From the NCBI GenBank assembly GCA_023512835.1, contig CM042090.1, forward strand, positions 16,359,117-16,423,116: a stretch of 64,000 bases of DNA. Direction: 5' to 3'. Shown one piece after another: positions 49,852-63,657 of this stretch (positions within the stretch are counted from its first letter, which is position 1; every line of letters begins with the position of its first letter). The notes below the pieces were generated by a model. The model searched no databases. It saw only the letters and a list, made by a program, of their open reading frames with translations, and was not told where the DNA came from. The DNA comes from Taxillus chinensis. Its lineage: Eukaryota; Streptophyta; Magnoliopsida; Santalales; Loranthaceae. The translations under genes and the position numbers were made by a program.

Positions 49852-52800
49852 ATGTCAGAGTCTCCCTCCTCCGCACCAAGGGAGCTAAAACTAAAATCCT
49901 CATCCACCTCTACGTCTCCAAGGTTAGTGTAGCGTTGCTCTCTTTTACTTCTATCTCTCTTGGACGGTTTGGAAACTTTGCTTTGTTACTAGCTGATGGA
50001 TCAACTATTTTACTTCATAAGAGAAGTAAAACAAAAAACCAAAAAAAAAAAAAAACTCTGGGCACACACTAGTGCTACACTAAAAGTACTTCCCAAATAG
50101 GCCCTGCATAACAGAAGAGTGAGAGAAGGAGAGAATGAGGGATGTAGTAGTGTTACAGTAATTTCTTTAAACTTCCCAACTTTTATTTACAATTTTCATA
50201 GACCAGTTAATCAATATACCTCCATTGAGACTCTGTGCATCTTCCAGATGCTTTCCATTTTCGTGAACTATAATGCTTCCCCGGTTACATATTTAGGAAA
50301 TCACCAAATGGAGCCCCGGAAATGGATGGCGCAGAAAGTACATCGGCTGCTGTTGCACATCTTGTCGAGCAGTTGCATGCCCACATGTCATCACCGCTCG
50401 AGAAAGAGATTATTACAGCACGTTTGCTAGGCATCACCAGAGCCAGAAAGGATGCGAGACCACTGATCGGTTCCCATGCCCAGGCAATTCCATTGCTTAT
50501 ATCCATTCTTAGGGGTGGAAATCCTGCAGCAAAAGCCAACGTGGCTGCAACTCTGAGTCTATTATGTATAAATGAAGACCTCAAAATGAAGGTGATTCTA
50601 GGTGGGTGCATCCCACCATTGCTCTTGCTTCTCAAGTCCAACTCAGTCGAGGTAAAGAAGGCAGCAGCTGAAGCTATTTATGAAATGTCCTCTGGTAGGG
50701 TATCTGATGATCATGTGGCTTCAAAAATATTTTCTACAGAAGGTGTGGTTCCTGTCTTATGGGATCAGCTTGATTTCATTAACATGCTGGACAAACAGGT
50801 AGTGGGATTTGTCAGTGGGGCTTTAAGGAATCTGTGTGGCGAGGAGAATGAATATTGGAGAGCTACCCTTGTCAATGGAGGTATAGATATCCTTGTGGCT
50901 CTCCTATCCTCTGATAATGCGGCTTCTCAATCCAATGCTGCCACTCTCTTGGGACGGCTGATGTTGGCATGCCCTGATAGTATTCCCAAATTGATAGATT
51001 GTGGTACTGTCAAAGCCTTGCTCCAACTCTTGGGCCATGAAAATGATATTTCTGTTCGTTCCAGTGCTGCTGAAGCTTTGGAGGCTCTTTCTTCGGAGAC
51101 AACTATGGCCATGCAAGCTGTTGTGGATGCAGATGGAGTTCCAGCTCTCATTGAGGCTGTAGTAGCTCCTTCTAAAGAGTGCATGAGAGAGGAATGTGGC
51201 CTGGCTCTTCCAGAGCGTGCAACAAAAGCTTTAGCCAACATGTGTGGTGGGATGTCAGCCCTAATAATGTATCTTGGAGAACTTTCTCAGTCTCCTTATT
51301 TAGTCGCTCCACTTTCTGATATCGTTGGAGCACTTGCATACACCCTTATGGTCTTTGAGCAGAAATCTGGCATTGGCGCACCTTATGGCGAAACCGCCAC
51401 ACAGATAGAAGACGTTCTTGTCCTGCTGTTGAAGACTCAAGATAACGAGCTAGTTCAGGAGTCTGTACTTGAGGCCCTGGACAGCCTATATAGCAACATT
51501 TATCTTTCAAAATGGCTCCGTGATGCAGAAGCAAAGAAGGTGCTTATTGGACTCATAATATCGGCTGCTGCTGCTGATGTACAGGAGTATCTGATACTCT
51601 CTTTCACAAACTTGTGTTGTCAAGGGTTAGACATATGGGAGGCCATTGGCAAGAGAGATGGAACTCAGTTATTGATATCATTATTTGGTTTATCCAGTGA
51701 GCAGCATCAGCAGTATGCTGTACAGTTGTTGGCGATCTTGACTGACCAAGTTGATGACAGTATGTGGGCTATCACTGCTGCTGGGGGGATTCCTCCCCTA
51801 GTGCAGTTGCTGGAGTCAGGATCACAGAAAGTTGGGGAGGACGCGACCCATATTCTGTTGAATTTATGCAGTCATAGTGAAGACATCCGTGCCTGTGTTG
51901 AAAGTGCAAGAGCAGTTCCAGTATTGTTATGGCGTCTGAAGAGTGGCGGGCCTGATGCGCAAGAAGTCTCAACTATAGCGCTCACAAAGCTTGTCCAGAC
52001 AGCTGATTCTGCCACTATTAATCAGTTATTGGCTTTGCTGCGGGGGACCTCCCCTAGCTCAAAGGCCAATGTAATTAGAGTTCTGAGTCATGTACTGATT
52101 ATGGCACCACACATGGATCTTGTCACTACAGGAGTTCCAGCTAACAAAGCATTAACATCCCTGGTCCAGCTTCTTCACTCATCCAACGAAAAAACTCAAG
52201 AATATGCTGCTTCAGTACTTGCTGACCTATTCAGCAGTAGAGAAGATATTTGTGATATTCTTGCAACCGATATTGTGCATCCTTGCTTGAAGCTTTTGAA
52301 AAGCAATGCTCAGGTTGTTGCAATGCAGTCAGCTCGAGTCTTGGGTGCTCTGTCTCATCGACCTTTGATGGAGGCTATAAAAAAAATGCCTTATATTGAA
52401 GAAGGGGTTGTCAAACCTCTTATCAATATAGTTCAAACTTCAATCATTCATGCTGCTGAAACTGCAGCTACTGCACTAGCTAATCTGCTCTCTGATCCCC
52501 AGATTGCTGCAGAAGCTCTGGATGAAGACATTCTTTCAGCTTTGACAAGAATATTAGGTGAAGGCACTACAGAAGGTAAAAGAAAAGCCTTGCGTGCCCT
52601 TCATGTATTGCTGAATCATTTCCCAGTGGACCATGTTTTGACAGGAAATTCTCAAAGTAAACAGACTGTTCTTTCACTTGTTGATTCCTTAAATGCAATG
52701 GATATGGATGGCTGTGATGTTGTTCTTTCACTCTTGGATAGGACAGAACGTAGCCTTAAATTCACCTGCTTTCCATGGTCTGCTCTTGCTGAAGTTCCCT

Positions 52801-55800
52801 CAAGCTTGGAGCCTCTTGTTCGCTGCCTGGCCAAGGGACCTCCTTCCTTTCAAGATAAGACAATAAAATTTCTTTCAGGGCTGTGTGGGATTAATCCAGT
52901 TGTCCTGGGCGATCTTTTAATTGTAAGATCCAGTTCCATTGCTTCATTATCAAGTAGAATAGTGAACTCCTCCAGTTCAGAAGTGAGAATTGGAGGGACG
53001 GCATTACTGATTTGTGCTACAATAGGACACAGACAACAGGCTATGGATTCACTTGACTTGTCAGGATATTTGAAACCCTTGATATTTGCATTAGTGGAAA
53101 TGATAAATCCAAAATCGAGCTGTGGCTTTGTAGAAATTGAACTCATAAGCCCTAGAAGTTTCCTAGAAAGAAGTGTGTTTCAGGAAGGAAATGAGTTTGT
53201 TGTTGCCAATCCTGCTACAGTCTTGGGGGGTACTGCTTCCATGTGGTTGCTGTCAATACTATCATCTTTTCATGTAGAAAACAAAATTACAGTATTGGAA
53301 TCTGGGGGTGTTGAGGCCTTATGCGACAAGCTTACAAGTTACAGTTCCAGCCCAAAGGTTTGGGTGTGAAACCTTTTTTACTGTATGCTATATATATATA
53401 TATATATTCTGTAAGATGAACAGTAACAGGATGCCTTCGTTATAGATTGAAATGCTCTGTAGGAAGAAATGATCCCTAATGGGGATATGTACAGGATTTG
53501 GAAATGATTTTTATATTGATGATATACATATTTGCTACTTTGGTTGTAAATAGTTTTTGAAGGATTTAGAAGTGATTTTTATTTTTTGTCAACAAATTAG
53601 GAATGCAATAAATTGGGCTGCTTTCAAATTTCAGGCCATTTCAATTGTTAGTAGATTCTATTGAAACCTTGAAAAATGATTTATTTGTGAATAATGAGGG
53701 AAAATTTTTATTCTCTGCCTTAAGAAGCTTCGTTTATATAAATGTATGCATATATATATATGTGTGTGTGTGTGTGTGCGCGCGCATGTGATGTAAGTTG
53801 ATGCGAGCAAGACAAAGAAGAAGTTATTTATTTATTATTATTTATAGAAAATAGAAAAAATTCTTCTTCTGTATCTTGATTGTACCGGATGATTATCTAT
53901 GTCCACAGGCAGAGTTTGAAGATACTGAGGGTAGATGGATTAGTGCCATGCTTCTAGCTATTCTTTTCCAAGGGGCAAATGTTGTTTCATCTCCTGTAAC
54001 CACGCAAATCATACCATCACTTGCTTTTCTGCTGAGCTCTGATGAAGTCATTGACAGATTCTTTGCCACACAAGCAGTGGCTAGTCTTGCTTGCAAGGGA
54101 GTTAAAGAAATAAATCTTGCCATTGCAAATTCAGGTGCAGTTACTGGGCTATTTACCATGACTTGTTACACGGAATCAGATTTCCCAAATCTTGTTGCAC
54201 TATCTGAATATTTTTCATTGCCACAAAAGCCTGATGAAGTTGTTTTGGAGAACCTTCTTAAAATTGAAGATGTTATAATTGGCTCTGCTGCCCTCACAAC
54301 TATAACCCTTATAGTGGATCTCTTGTGGTCAGTTCCAGAAAAGCCAGATGTCCCAACAATTGTTCTTCACTTCTTGACCAATTTTGCTATAGGAAGTGAT
54401 GCAAACACACTAATCATGGCTGAAGCTGGAGCTCTGGAAGCTCTCACCAAATACCTATCTTTGAACCCTTCAGACATTGCACAGGCCACTGTATGTGAAC
54501 TACTGAGAATATTATTCAGAAATCCTAAAATTTGTTATGAGGCATTGCTAAATTCTTTGAATCAGCTCATAGTAGTTCTGGGTTTACGGTCAGAAGATGC
54601 TAGACATAGTGCTGTTAGAGCTCTTAATGAGCTTTTTAATGTTGAAAATATTAGAGATTCCGAGTTGGCAAGACAGGCCATTCATCCTTTGATCAACATG
54701 CTTGATAGTGCGACATCTGAATGTGAGGAACGGGCTGCTCTGGTTGCCTTGATCAAATTGACTTCAGGAAATCATACAAATGCTGCAGCTTTGATGAATG
54801 ACGTAGGGGGAAACCCCCTTGAAAGTATTCACAGAATTCTGTCTTCCTCTTCATCATTGGAGCTAAAGAGTGATGCTGCACAGCTCTGCACTGTTTTCTT
54901 TAGTACTTCAAAAGGGAGAACAAATCCAATCGCCTCACAATTCATGGAGCCCCTAATACTATTGATGCAGTCTGATTCAAATACTGCCTTAGAGTCTAGT
55001 GTCTGTGCTATTGATAAATTGTTACGCGATCAGAAACAAGTGGAGCTTGCAGCAGCATATGACGTTATCAATATCCTTGTCAGCTTAGTCTCTGGTTCAA
55101 ATCATTGCCTTGCTGAAGCTAGCATATCTGCTCTTATAAAATTAGGGAAAGATCATACTCCCCACAAGCTGGATATGGTCAAAGAGGGAATAATTGATAA
55201 TTGTCTTGAGCTAGTCCCCATTGCTCCAAGCTCCTTATGTTCTTCAATTGCTGAATTGTTTCTCATATTAACAAATAGTAATGCAATAGCTAAAAGCTCA
55301 GTTGCTGCAGGAATCGTAGAGCCCCTTTTTATGGTTTTGCTTCGTTGTGATATCAGCATGTGGGGGCAGCACAGTGCCTTGCAGGCTCTTGTGAATATTT
55401 TCGAGAAACTGCAAAACATTGAAACTTTGAAACTTACACCAAGCCAAGTTATTGACCCTCTGATTTCAAGATTGGAATCTCCATCTCAAGCCATCCAGCA
55501 GCTTGCATCAGAATTGCTATATCATATAGTTGCACAGAAGCATTTTCAGCAAGATGTTTCAATAAAAAATGCAGTTGTACCCCTTGTGCATCTTGCAGGA
55601 AGTTGCATATTAACTTTGCAGAAAACAGCAATAAAGGCATTAGAAACTGTCTCTACAAGCTGGCCGAAGGCGGTTGCTGATTCCAGTTGTATGTCTCAGC
55701 TTGCAAAGCTTATTATTCAAGACAACCCTCAACCACCCCATGCACTGTGGGAATCTGCAGCTTCAATTATTTCTAATGTCCTTCATTTCGATTCAGTGTA

Positions 55801-58489
55801 CTATTCCACAGTTCCTCTGGTAGTCCTTGTGAAAATGTTGCATTCAACAGTCACAAGTACAATTACAGTGACACTTAGTGCCCTAACTGCTCTCGTAAGT
55901 AGTGATGTTTCGTGCGTGGAATCAATGGCCGAAGCCGGTGCAATAGATGCTTTCTTGCATCTATTAAGATCTCACCAGTGTGAAGAAGAATCTGGAAAAT
56001 TACTCGAGGCTTTATTCTATGATGTAAGAGTACAAGAGATGAAGATTTCAAAGTATGCAATAGCATCTTTATCACAGTATTTGTTGGACCCTCAGTCCAG
56101 ATCATATTCCACTAAACTTTGTGTAGCTAAAGCTCTTGCCCAACTGTCCCAACATGAAGGACTTGCTAAAGTCCATGATTCTCCAACTGCATGCCATGCT
56201 ATGATAAATTTGCTAGAGAATCAGCCAACTGAAGAAATGATATTGGTGGCAATTGGGGCACTGCAATACCTTGTCATGCAGAGTAGACCTAATAGACGAG
56301 CTGTTGCAGAAGCCAGGGGCATTTCACTTGTCCAGGAATTACTTCTTTTCCCGAGTTCTAATGTTTCTGGGCAGGCAGCCTTGTTGATCAAATATTTATT
56401 TTCCAATCGCTCACTTCAAGAGTATGTGTCTAGTGAGCTTATCGGTTTTCTGACAGGCAAGTAATGGCTGAAACACATTCTACTTATTGTACATTCAAAT
56501 ATCACCATTCCAATATTAGAGACCTAATAACTTTCTCCTCTGATCTGACAAGTCCATGATGTCGTGTTGCCTTAAACGTCCTAGTTTCTCCCTCATAAGT
56601 CCATGTGTCCTTGTTCTCATGTAGCCTGTCGTAAATTGACTAATTTTGTACCAATACATCGATGACTTGACTCCCTTATTTCCAAAACTGTAAAAATGCA
56701 AGTAAACTAAAATCAGAAAGCAAAGCTTGAATCCTTTTGATGAGTTTTCACGATTTACTAACTTGTCATATTCCATGTCTCCTCAGCATTTCTAGAATGT
56801 GGTAAGCACTGCCTGCAAGCTTTTTGTTGCAGCAATTTGTTTTCTGGACATGATTATAGACTTGCACTACTAATTACTTATAAAAAAGAATGTGGTAAGC
56901 ATCAGAATCACCCACCCTCGCGTTTGGAACAAAGCGATATTTACAGCTCAAGAAAACTATTCAGAGTATTATTATCCAGGGATGAAAGATAGTCATACAA
57001 AAGCAAAAATGGCGGAACTAGTTTTGGTACATAAATAGAGTATATTTGTTTTATCCTTCCACGGCCCTGACGTCCTGTGTTGTTGTTTCTATTTCCCCCT
57101 TGTGTTTTTAATTATATGCAGCTAGATTGGAGGCAGAATTGAAGTCTAATGAGAATATCATGGAAGTGATCCTGAACACCTTAAATGTCATATTTGCTAA
57201 CTTCCCCAAGCTGCACGCATCCGGAGCCGCTACTTTGTGCGTGCCGAATTTGGTAGGGGCTCTTAAATCTGGGTCTGCGGCAGCTCAAGAATCTGCATTG
57301 AATACTTTATGCCTGTTAAAACACTCCTGGTCGAGTATGTCAACGGGTATGGCCAAGTCACAAGCCATGGTTGCTGCTGAAGCTATTCCCATTCTGCAAA
57401 TGCTAATGAACACCCGCCCGTTATTGAGTTTCCATGATAAAGCGGAGAGTCTGTTGTATTGCTTGCCTGGTTGTTTGACTGTCACCGTTATGCGCGGAAA
57501 CAATCTGAAGCAGACCATGGGAAACACTAATGCTTTCTGTCAATTATTAATTGGCAATGGTCCTCCACAGCGAACAAAGGTACTAGTTTGGTTCCAAGTT
57601 TTTGCTTGTGCAGGCAGGTTCTTCATTAATGACCCAACTCTAGGATCCCTTCTATCAGTTTAAATCTCTCGATTATTGAGAATTATATCCAGGGACCAAC
57701 ATATGGGGCATTCCAGGTAGAGGGACCGGGATTTTGTCAACGTTATGGTGAACAGCTTAAATCTCACATGGTTGAGTGAATGAAGAAACGTGATTTTTTG
57801 TTTTTTAAACGAATGATAACTTAGAAGTACATTATTCGCCTGCATCATTTCAGTGATGCTTAATCAATCATGATTAACGTGCGACTTCGTATTTATATTG
57901 GATGTTGGTTTTGTTTTAGGTAGTGAATCACAGTACCTCTCCAGAATGGAACCAAAGGTTTAAATGGGTATTTAGTGCACCTCCAAGAGGACAAAAAATT
58001 GAAATCGTGTGCAAAAGCAAGAATGCATTTGGAAAGGTAACCAGATGTTTATTCTAGAGTTTGTATTTGTTTCATAATTTTTTTTTTGTACATGCCCTCA
58101 AGCCCCTCGACTCTCCTAGTTAAGGGGTTTTCACGCATTAATTTGCATGTTTACTTGTCCAAAAGTATATAGACAAATAAAACTTCTAAAGAAATTCACT
58201 GCACTGCCTACGCACATCTGCTGCCAATTGCAATTATGGTAGGTATTCACGCATTAATTGTTCTTTGGGGCAGTGTTTGCTACCATATACATGATTTCTT
58301 CCTCACTCATCTGTGGCTGCCTGGTGATTTCAGGCTACTCTGGGGAGATTGATTATCCATACGGACAAAGTTGTAACTGAAGGAGTATGCAGCGGTATAT
58401 TTAACCTTAATCGCGACAGTGACAGCAACAGGGATACTTCTCCGCGAACTATCGAAATCCTGGTCATCTGGTCTCATGGGAGACACTGA
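49852..58489 (+). CDS. CSI3: Cellulose synthase-interactive armadillo/C2 protein, CSI3-like
   Basis: CSI proteins link cellulose synthase complexes at the plasma membrane to cortical microtubules. Six exons join in phase: 49852-49922, 50297-53357, 53909-56456, 57122-57579, 57920-58036 and 58334-58489, giving about 2136 aa, the family's normal size. Exon 1 supplies a Ser-rich start ([15 protein letters not shown]) that runs into exon 2 ([11 protein letters not shown]). Armadillo repeats fill most of residues 60-1990, for example [33 protein letters not shown] and [16 protein letters not shown]2 domain (about 2009-2130) starts [18 protein letters not shown] and continues over the last three exons. 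The intron after exon 3 has a GC donor (ACAG/GCAAGT at 56457); without it translation would stop two codons later. The other introns are GT-AG. Residue context and synteny favour CSI3 over CSI1 or CSI2. Intron 2 (53358-53908) holds TA/TG microsatellites. Confidence 0.95.
53745..53787. repeat. (TA)n(TG)n microsatellite in CSI3-like intron 2
   Basis: TA/CATA repeats run into TG and then CG dinucleotides. A separate TA run lies near the start of the same intron at about 53388-53408. Confidence 0.8.
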
Positions 58490-60078
58490 ATGATAGCATG
58501 TGGGAGTGCAATGATATTCCCGGTGGATGATACGCGTAGCAGGCCCACTTAGAAATTAGGAAAGCAGTGCAGCACCTTCTATTTACATACATCCCCATTT
58601 TGAAGCTCCAATTTTGTAGCTTTCATTGGGGTTTACATGCAAAATATTTGGTTGAAATAAAGTTTGAAACCAGTAGGATAAAAGAAAAGTAGAAATAGGA
58701 TATCCAGGGAATCAAAGGATGTTGTAACATGTGCCAATGAATCTTGTACAGGTCAGACTTGAAACATGGTATAGTATACGTGCATTGACTTCAAATGTCA
58801 TGAATTTTAGTAGCATCTCCCCCTTCTTAGTTACAGTTTCAGTAAAGTTCAGAGTATTAGCAATGTTTGGATGTCTGGTGGGAAGTCAATCTCTCCTTCA
58901 CTTTGGCTTCAACGGTTTACAGAAAAGTGTCCTAAAATGTAGGCTTCGCTCGATTCAGGAAAACATAATGTCATTTGAAAAATACTTTTCCTCGTTTAGG
59001 GTTGAGGAGGGAGAGAATTAGAATGATGAAAATATTTTTTGCAAATAGGATGAATTGAGTAATCTCTCTGGAAATTTGATTAATTTTAAGTGTATTTGAT
59101 GATTGAGAGTGAAAACATAAATAAAATGTTTATTTCGTAAAGACAAAGGGCACACAACACTACTGACTAAGTTCATATAATTTAATGTAAATTGTCTAAA
59201 TTTCATATATAAATTCCTCAAAACCATATGTTGACAGAGGCTACCCATGGAAGGTAATTGTCAGGTGTCCCATCAATTTAGGAAATGGTATTAGAAAAGA
59301 CTTGTGGATGACAAAAAAAGAGATATAGAAGGTAGAAGATGATAAAAAAAGCTTCGAAAAAAATTTAATTTGATTTTTTCGAATATCGGTTCGATTCAAT
59401 AAATAAAACTTCGGTTCAAAAAATAAAAATTCAATTTGAACTGAAATGCTACTTTACGAATTAAAGTCTTATTTCTTGAACTAAGTTATTTTAAATGACG
59501 TCGTAATTATTTTATATTAATTTAACCATACAATCATACTTATATACAATCATACTTTTACATCGCAGCTCTTATATGATTCGTACCTATATTTATTTCA
59601 ATTAAAAGATGTTTTTTTTTACTTTTCTTATAGTAATGATATTAAACTCATTAAATATTTTTCTAAATTATATATATGTAGTTAAATATTAACCATATAT
59701 AACTATAAAATGAGTTTGAAGTACATATTTTAGCTAAAATTTAAAGTAACCAATAAAATAAAAATTATAATTTATTAATTTTTTTTAATTATACTGCATA
59801 TATTTAATAAAAATATATTTTTCTTTAGTCATGATTAATATTTAATAACATATATACAATTAATAAAAATATTTATTAAGTTTAGTGGTCGTACTCTTAC
59901 TTCAACTTTCTTAATTTATGATTGTTTAGCCCTCATATAAGACAAGACGTCCATGTTGCACGTCTTCAAAAAAGAAAGAAAGAAGAGAGGAAAAGGTTGT
60001 ATCTGGTGAAGTATACTGTTGCATATATGTTGCATGTTACCATAATTTAGACGGTAAGCATTTTGGGTTTTGTTAAGT

Positions 60079-60159
60079 ACATTCAATAAAGTAAATGCAG
60101 GGATATAAGAACAGAGAACGTGCATTCAATAGAATAAATGCAGGGATAAGAACAGAGGA
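60079..60159. repeat. Tandem duplication, about 40-bp unit, two copies
   Basis: Copy 1 at 60079-60120 and copy 2 at 60121-60159 share CATTCAATA, then AAATGCAGGGAT and AAGAACAGAG, differing by a few bases and a 3-bp gap. Confidence 0.8.
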
Positions 60160-60221
60160 AAGTAACGGAGAATAGTATTATTTGTAATTTTCCATATCCC
60201 TCCTATGAACCATTATATAGG

Positions 60222-60340
60222 CCAACCGTAATTATAACTGCGTACAACCGAATTATATAACTACGTGCAATCGTAATATATAACTAAGTACAATCGTAAG
60301 CATACAACTGTAATATATATTAGTAGTATATAACCGTAGC
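60222..60340. repeat. Degenerate tandem repeat, unit about 24-27 bp
   Basis: Units of the form TATATAACTACGTACAATCGTAA recur about four times with substitutions. Confidence 0.65.
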
Positions 60341-60911
60341 CTGTAGGAGGTGCAGGTGTCCTTCATGGTGCGGTACATTGGTAGTGCAGGTGCATCACAT
60401 ACCGTGTTGTCCATATCAAGTTTGCTTAGCATTTTTCTTTCAAACGGTAAGCATCTAAAACTTTTGTACGGCTAACTTTAAACTTGGCAACAGAATCAAT
60501 AGGAGTACTGCATAAGGAAAATATTTTCTAGCAAAATGGAGATATCCTTTTTGGCATCTGAGACACCAATCGCCTACAGTTCCTGTCCTGTACTTCCAAA
60601 GGAAAGAACTCTATGAACACAGATTTTGAATCCCTCAGTCAGGGATCACTATGTGCCTGTTCATCTACAAAAGCATGAAAGAAGAAAACTACCCTCTTTT
60701 GTGCTGAGAAGTGGGACATCAAACTTGTTATAATGGAAAAGTGGCTGGACATTGCTTCCCTACTATACCCATATTCTCAGCGAGGTACTGAGAAAAACCT
60801 TCTTCAGTGTAATCATGATCCACACTGTTGAGAAAAAGGAGATAAAAAAAATCCTGGTGAGAAAACCCTCAGCTGATTCGCAAGAAAAGAAGAGAACTAC
60901 AAGAGAGAATT

Positions 60912-62966
60912 TCAGGACCGGGGAAGTCTCTGACAGTCTGCAGGGATCCATCCAATCTGCTGTTTCTCATTGTCATAAATCACCATTTTATCCTGCATTG
61001 AAATATCTGACAACACCAAGTACAACAAAACACAAGGTGAGAATCATCTCACACTAATGACCTTCTATAAGTTTAGTTCTGTACTTACCTCCAATTATGT
61101 TTAAATTCCCAAGTCCTGTTTCAGCACCATTCAGTATCCCTAAGCAGACGTTACCTTGTTCCTAAAAGAATAAGTTTAAAACAACTGTTTCATGGGTGTG
61201 GTCCTTTCTAAGAAAAAGGCTTAGGAAGATAAAAACAAATTTTAAAAAATAGTAAACATCACTCACTGTGACAATCAAATAAGATTCGGCTGGTATTTGC
61301 AGCACTGCGTTATCAGTATTAGTAAACTTCAGTATTAGTGGGTTGAAATGGTGTTTGATGTCTTTAATGGACTTGAAACGCTTGTTGCCCTTCCAGCAGA
61401 TGGGTAAAGTGTTATCCTGAGCTGCATCTCTAAATCTCTTTCCATTTAAATTGTTTCGTATCTGAAGAAAATCAACCGTTAATGTATCTGCCATATATAA
61501 AGCCATATACAAAGCAATTCCTCTTGTGTATGTCTCACCAGAGAAAGCATAGCTTCATAAGCCTGAGAACTAAGATAAGTATAGGTGCTCCCGCTGTCAA
61601 AAATTATGGGAAGACTCTTAACAAAGCCGGCAGGCTGCGTCCCTAAATAAAGCTCTGCTAGTCCAGATGAGTAGTGTTTCCTGAAACAAACCGAACAAAT
61701 AATTCAACCATAATTCTCTGGAAGGATTGAATACATACGATCAGAGAAGCACAACTCACTCCACTGAACGGCCCAACAAGGAACTGCCCAACATAGGTGC
61801 CCAAACAATCCCCCTAGATGGGACAATGTCATCTCCGAAGAACAAGAACCCTCCCCCATGGCTACTCAAACAGTGGCCTACCACATTTCTTGTAAAGCCT
61901 AGCCTGTTCAGTTGTGAAACAATGCTCATTTTTCCATTGCCAAGACCGAGAACTCCATCTGTGAAGGGGTGAAAGATTGAACTGGGAACTTGCTGATCGT
62001 ATCCACACCTGCAAAGACATCAACATTGAATTGAATAATAATTTGAAACAGAAATGGGCATCTTATTTTGAAATTGTATAGATTTAGGTGAAATTCAACC
62101 CATTTCAGTTTATTAATACACCTGTTTCAAGTTCTGTCACAGAAGCTTCGCTAGATATCATGTTCAAATGATTAAAAAAATAGAAGATTTTTTTTTTTTA
62201 AAAAGTAAATATAGAAAACAGCTTGATTTAAAGATAAGGGCATCGATGTGGAAATCCTAAAAGAAAGGAGTTAAAGATATCCACCCAAAGGCCAGATTGG
62301 GAGCAAGCAAAGAGCCATTGGTAAAGCCCAGTGGAAGCTTGTCTCTTATGAGGACACCCAGAGATGAACCAAAATCAGCATATTTGACCTCATAGTCGCA
62401 TTGCTCATCTGGCGAAAGGCATTGGAGGCCTGAGGGCCAGTGCAGTTGGTCACAGAGGCGATCATTGCAGCGTACAAGCCTTGTTTTGGCAGGCACGTAG
62501 GGAGGATGGGGGGCCTGCTCAAGCGCACAGACATAATTAATAATGTGTAGAAAAACCAATAACAGCTTTGGCTTATGATGAATAAAAATTTACATCCAGG
62601 CAGCTCCGACAAGGCGCATGACATTGAACCCAGGTGAGGTCGCTGCCGGTGTCGACATCAAGGTAGTAAGTTTTGGGTGGGTGACCAATTTTCACAGATG
62701 CATAATAGTACCTGCAATTATCGTTTTTTTTTTGTTTTAATCGCAGAATCAACTGTGAATGTGGTGAATAAGATGCGATCCCATAAAATAAAATAATAAA
62801 AATCATTTCAATTCAACCATGATATTTTTTTATTTTAAAAAAAACGTCAAGGAAAAACAAGACTAGAGATTCAATAGTAATTAATTAGATGAAAGAAACA
62901 TGGCAACATAGGAATGTGCAGATGCAGAAAATTAATAAATATTAGTAGAAGCATCTATATATTTTT

Positions 62967-62998
<32 letters not shown>

Positions 62999-63264
62999 CG
63001 CGTAGCATATTACACACTAGGTAGGCTAGTTGATGGAACAAAAATAATCCCAAAATCATCAAATCGATAGACAGACATATACCCAGTGGGGTAAACATTG
63101 CCGTGTAGGGGCAATACGGCGGAGGTAGTGGATGAGGAAATCAGTGACATGCTGGTGTGGGCTCGTCTGGTTGCCGAGTAGGAAACCCGGAAGTGGGCGG
63201 AGAATAATAGTACGAGGAACACCACCACGATTGCGGCTCTGTTGCTGCTGCTGGTCTCTTCCAT
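60912..63264 (-). CDS. Secreted A1-family aspartyl protease (At1g77480-like)
   Basis: This is a pepsin-type plant protease with two catalytic Asp residues. Eight exons on the minus strand join in phase with GT-AG introns: 63264-63083, 62711-62594, 62514-62285, 62008-61760, 61680-61539, 61461-61267, 61161-61089 and 61006-60912. The product is 427 aa, normal for the family. Residues 1-31 form a signal peptide (AAIVVVFLVLLFSAHF core). LHGNVYPTGYYYASVKIG leads to the first active site at D81 (DVDTGSDLTW). The second is at D288 (IIFDSGSTYTYL). Cys-rich spacing around CHAPCRSCLD and CNDRLC matches the plant atypical/nepenthesin-like group. The end (MVIYDNEKQQIGWIPADC) is the usual C-terminal strand. 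No GPI or membrane tail is visible, so the product is probably secreted or vacuolar. Confidence 0.95.
62972..62998. repeat. (TA)n microsatellite in protease intron 1
   Basis: A TA run next to a poly-T stretch lies between exons 1 and 2 of the aspartyl protease gene. Confidence 0.8.
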
Positions 63265-63436
63265 CCTGCACTTTCTCAGCCCGTTGAGAATTCAATTCAA
63301 CTCTGGTTAAGGCAGCTGAGATGTCTGAAGACGTATCAAGTTCAGTAATTAACGAACCAGAGTTCGTGAAGACAACCTAAAAGACGATCGTTTCTGTCAA
63401 CTTAACGCTTACGGGTTTGACTGGTCCCACCCAACA

Positions 63437-63607
63437 CTCCACTTGTTTTGTTTTCTATCAAGTATGAACGAAACTGCTGACTGACCCGACAGAAGCTGCG
63501 CGCTCCGCCCTCTCTCCCTCTCTCCCTCCTCTCTCTCTCTACTAAATGAACTCCACTTGTTTTCTATGAACGAAACTGCTGAGTGACTCGGCAGAAGCTG
63601 CGCTCCG

Positions 63608-63657
<50 letters not shown>

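Larger units (their letters stand above)
58490..60911. other. Intergenic region between convergent CSI3-like and protease genes
   Basis: The 3' UTRs of both flanking genes fall at its edges. The middle (59330-59900) is AT-rich. Two tandem repeats at 60079-60159 and 60222-60340 are listed separately. The stretch 60120-60440 has an LTR-like look (a TATATAGGCC element in CATTATATAGGCC), but no paired LTR was found. No gene is supported. Confidence 0.45.

Noticed and set aside
53876..56464. Separate armadillo gene starting at 53876
   Set aside because: The first residues of that frame are intron. A clear acceptor at 53907-53908 joins it in phase to the upstream exon, giving one full-length CSI protein.
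57127..57663. Independent 178-aa gene
   Set aside because: It is exon 4 of the CSI3-like gene read through into the next intron. The C2 domain continues in the exons at 57920 and 58334.
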